Shown here one piece after another: positions 47,667 to 49,834 of a stretch of DNA of 49,834 nt. The stretch comes from Acidobacteriota bacterium. GTDB taxonomy: Bacteria > Acidobacteriota > Terriglobia > Bryobacterales > Bryobacteraceae. The DNA lies in the NCBI GenBank assembly GCA_026394075.1, contig JAPKYX010000164.1, forward strand, positions 1-49,834, written 5' to 3'. Within the stretch, counting starts at the first letter, position 1. Every line of letters starts with the position of its first letter. The notes below the pieces were generated by a model. The model saw only the letters and a list, made by a program, of their open reading frames with translations. It was not told where the DNA came from and made no database searches. The translations under genes and the position numbers were made by a program.

Positions 47667-49396
47667 TGCGCGGCTTGATCCTGCTGCTCCCGCTGGCCAT
47701 GCTGGGTGGCCCGCATGTGCTGCGCGTGATGCCGCTGGGCGGTCAAGCGGGCACGACGGTGGAGGTGGAGTTCACGGGCAGCGATCTGGAGGCAGTGCAA
47801 GAGGCACGCTTCGATTCGCCCGATCTCGCTTGGGTGGAGACCGTGGCGGCCACGGCCAAATCCGTGAAGGGCCGCATCCGGATCACACCACAGGCGGCGC
47901 TGGGCCCGCACCGGGTGCAGCTGATCTCGCGCACCGGACGCAGCAATTCCTGGTTGTTCAACGTCAACCAGTTCCCCAACGTTTTGCGAGCGACGGGCCG
48001 TCAGGCCATCACTTTGAAGCCCCAGGTGATCCAGGGGCAGATGAAGGGGCTGGCCGATCAACATTGGTTCACGTTCCCGGCCCAGGCGGGAGAACGCTGG
48101 TTGTTCGACCTGCAATCGATCGAACGCGGCGGGTTCCTGGAGTGTTCCCTGACGCTCTACGACGAAGCGGGCCGCGAGGTGGCGCACAACGAGGATCAGG
48201 ACGAGTTTCTGGAGACGCCGCGGTTGGCGCAGGTCTTCGCGCGCGCAGGCAACTACACGCTGAAGATCGACCAGTACCGGGGCCCCCAAGGCGTGGCGTG
48301 CGGTGAGAATTGTGTCTACCAGTTGCAGATTTCGCAGTTGCCGGTGGTGACGGGGATGTACCCGCTGGGGGCCAGGCCCGGTAGCCGCTATTCGGTCCAT
48401 GTCTCGGGCGAAGCGCTGGCTGGCACCACCGGTATGGTTCTGGCGCGCGCCCGTGGTGCCGAACACTATCGTTTGCCGTTCCCCTACACGCTGCCGGCCG
48501 ACGGCAGCGACGGAGATCCGCAGCGGATTGAAGCCCGCCGCGTGAAGGCAACAGCGTCCGGCGTCGATGGCGAATTTGAGCTGCCCTCTGCGGCCAAACC
48601 CGGACTCTGGCGGTTGTGGCTGCAGACCCGCACCGGGTGGGCCGAAGCGATGACCGCGGACATCAGCACCGGTGAAGCGATCGACGGACAGTTATTGAAG
48701 GGTCCGGGGCGACATCCCGTGGACCTGCGAGCAGGCGAGCCGTTCCATGCCTGGACACTGGCCGCGCAGTTGGGACTGCCCGAGATCGATACCGTGTTGG
48801 AACTCTGGAGCGCGGACGGCAAGCTGCTGGCTGAACACGATGACCTGATGAGCGGCCAAGGAACGGTGATCGGCAACCCGGACAGCAACCTTTTCTATCT
48901 GCCGCAGAAGTCGGAGAAGGCCACCCTGGTGGTTCGCGACCGCACGGACCGCACTGGCCCCACCTATGCCTACCGCCTGCACGTGCGCCCCCAAGCGCCG
49001 TCGTTCCAGCTGCTGGCGGAACCGGAAGAGCTATCGGCGGCGGCGGGTACGGAGACCGAAGTGACCGTGCTGCTGATCAAGGAGCCGGGGTTTGAGAAGG
49101 CGGTGGATGTGTGGGTGGAAGGCCATCCGGAGACCCGCGGCCACTTCCGTGCCGACCAGCATTTTGGCCCCTCGGGCGACGGCGACAACATCAACATTCC
49201 GGCGGTGAAGCTGAAGCTGAAAGTCCCGGCCAGTGCCGCTACCGGAGACTATCCATTCCAGTTGCGCGGCCGAGCGGCGGACGGCGCGGGCGGCCTGGTG
49301 GAAGGGTTGAGCACGCTGTGGATCGGGCCCCAAGGCAACCGCAACGACACCCGGCGGCCAATGCCGCAGCCCACCATCTACGTCTTGCCGCGCTGA
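47666..49396 (+). CDS. Exported protein with IPT-like and pre-peptidase C-terminal (PPC) domains
   Basis: A 576-residue protein with a short export signal (MRGLILLLPLAMLGG). An IPT/TIG-like domain comes first (VMPLGGQAGTTVEVEFTGSD, about 18-95). A PPC-type domain follows at about 115-225: HWFTFPAQAGERWLFDLQS, LYDEAGREVAHNEDQ, AGNYTLKIDQY. Further beta-sandwich domains are seen, including a second PPC-like copy at about 350-445 (LELWSADGKLLAEHDD). These are binding modules, not enzymes, so it probably carries carbohydrate or protein ligands at the cell surface. It is translationally coupled to the DUF1501 gene (TGATG, shared A). Confidence 0.75.
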   Translation: MRGLILLLPLAMLGGPHVLRVMPLGGQAGTTVEVEFTGSDLEAVQEARFDSPDLAWVETVAATAKSVKGRIRITPQAALGPHRVQLISRTGRSNSWLFNVNQFPNVLRATGRQAITLKPQVIQGQMKGLADQHWFTFPAQAGERWLFDLQSIERGGFLECSLTLYDEAGREVAHNEDQDEFLETPRLAQVFARAGNYTLKIDQYRGPQGVACGENCVYQLQISQLPVVTGMYPLGARPGSRYSVHVSGEALAGTTGMVLARARGAEHYRLPFPYTLPADGSDGDPQRIEARRVKATASGVDGEFELPSAAKPGLWRLWLQTRTGWAEAMTADISTGEAIDGQLLKGPGRHPVDLRAGEPFHAWTLAAQLGLPEIDTVLELWSADGKLLAEHDDLMSGQGTVIGNPDSNLFYLPQKSEKATLVVRDRTDRTGPTYAYRLHVRPQAPSFQLLAEPEELSAAAGTETEVTVLLIKEPGFEKAVDVWVEGHPETRGHFRADQHFGPSGDGDNINIPAVKLKLKVPASAATGDYPFQLRGRAADGAGGLVEGLSTLWIGPQGNRNDTRRPMPQPTIYVLPR

Positions 49397-49465
49397 CCTT
49401 GGGGCCTAACTCAAGTAGCTGAGTGACGCCGTCGCAGCGGCTTGATATCCTGTGGACCAATTGCT

Positions 49466-49834
49466 GTGAATCTCCTAACGCGTCGGCGGCTTCTCGAACG
49501 GACGACCCTTGGTTTCGGGTCCATGGTGCTGGCCGACCTGCTGCATGCTCAGCAGCGCTCGCACTTTGCGCCGAAGGCGAAGGCGGTGATCCAACTGGTC
49601 CAGAACGGCGGCCCCAGCCAGATGGACTTGTTCGATCCTAAGCCGGAGCTGTTGCGCCTGGCGGGCAAACCGTTGCCCGGCGGCGTTGAGATCCATCAGC
49701 CGAACAACGTCAACACGCTTTTGCCCAGCCCCTTCGCCTTCAAGAAGCACGGGCAGTGCGGCATGGACATCTCGGAGATGCTGCCTCACACAGCGCGCAT
49801 CGTGGACGACCTGACGTTCATCCGCAGCATGCAC
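49466..49834 (+). CDS. Exported DUF1501 protein, second copy (3' end cut by window edge)
   Basis: The frame from the GTG at 49466 gives 123 residues to the window edge. A Tat signal (LTRRRLLERTTLGFGSMVLA) precedes VIQLVQNGGPSQMDLFDPKP, the DUF1501 opening with the Gly-Gly-x-Ser-Gln-x-Asp pattern, and FKKHGQCGMDISEMLPHTA. It lies 69 bases after the PPC gene and continues the same cassette. It is a second, divergent DUF1501 paralogue: the first has Gly-Gly-Ala-Cys-Gln-His-Asp at this place. TATCCT at 49445-49450 is a possible -10. Confidence 0.87.
   Translation, partial: MNLLTRRRLLERTTLGFGSMVLADLLHAQQRSHFAPKAKAVIQLVQNGGPSQMDLFDPKPELLRLAGKPLPGGVEIHQPNNVNTLLPSPFAFKKHGQCGMDISEMLPHTARIVDDLTFIRSMH

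Overview
The window is GC-rich, densely packed bacterial chromosome with no mobile element, CRISPR array, rRNA or tRNA that I can recognise. The gene set points to Acidobacteriota of the Solibacter/Bryobacter type. Indicators are Planctomycete-style DUF1592/DUF1552 and DUF1549-DUF1553/DUF1501 gene pairs, several Tat-exported proteins, a PQQ dehydrogenase carrying cytochrome c, futalosine-pathway menaquinone genes, and a large TonB-dependent receptor with a carboxypeptidase-regulatory-like N-terminus. This assignment is inference from gene content.

Layout. 1-8.2 kb is housekeeping: the end of a pyrimidine-nucleoside phosphorylase gene, the overlapping mqnA-mqnC pair, a patatin-like hydrolase, a 2H-phosphoesterase (LigT-like), a XerD recombinase, a tRNA nucleotidyltransferase-family protein and a glyoxalase-fold protein. 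8.2-11.7 kb holds a paired small EamA/SMR-like transporter and a TadE-TadE-TadG/VWA minor-pilin cluster. 11.7-17.7 kb holds hyuB with a BNR-repeat protein, two small unknowns, a chemoreceptor behind a sigma-28-type promoter, and an exported RidA-like protein. 17.7-26.7 kb looks like one functional block: exported DUF362 protein, exported unknown, PhoR-like kinase, PhoB-like regulator, a regulatory region with a PHO-box-like site and inverted repeats, the TonB-dependent receptor, a secreted beta-helix protein, and a strong terminator. 26.7-39.7 kb holds a START-like secreted protein, full-length metH, an overlapping operon (a frameshifted UPF0173 hydrolase, PQQ-cytochrome c dehydrogenase, two bacterial PH-domain proteins), argD, a MauE-thioredoxin-like membrane protein, an exported amidohydrolase and a PIN-type toxin-antitoxin pair. 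39.8-49.8 kb holds two back-to-back export cassettes: DUF1592-DUF1552 leftward, and DUF1549/1553-DUF1501-PPC-DUF1501 rightward. The last DUF1501 gene runs off the edge.

Most genes sit in short operons with 1-20 base overlaps, often ATGA, GTGA or TTGA, and intergenic space is minimal. No gene-free stretch exceeds 300 bases. The longest gaps are 15515-15730 (216 bases, sigma-28-type promoter) and 21806-21999 (194 bases, regulatory region of the TonB receptor).

The most interesting signals are: (i) at least six genes have a TANNNT -10-like hexamer exactly 6-7 bases before the start codon and no usable Shine-Dalgarno site, suggesting widespread leaderless transcription; (ii) the PhoR-PhoB/PHO-box/TonB-receptor/beta-helix block, a candidate phosphate-controlled outer-membrane uptake system; (iii) a single-base frameshift in the UPF0173 gene; and (iv) the paired haem-motif plus alkaline-phosphatase-fold export cassettes of unknown function.
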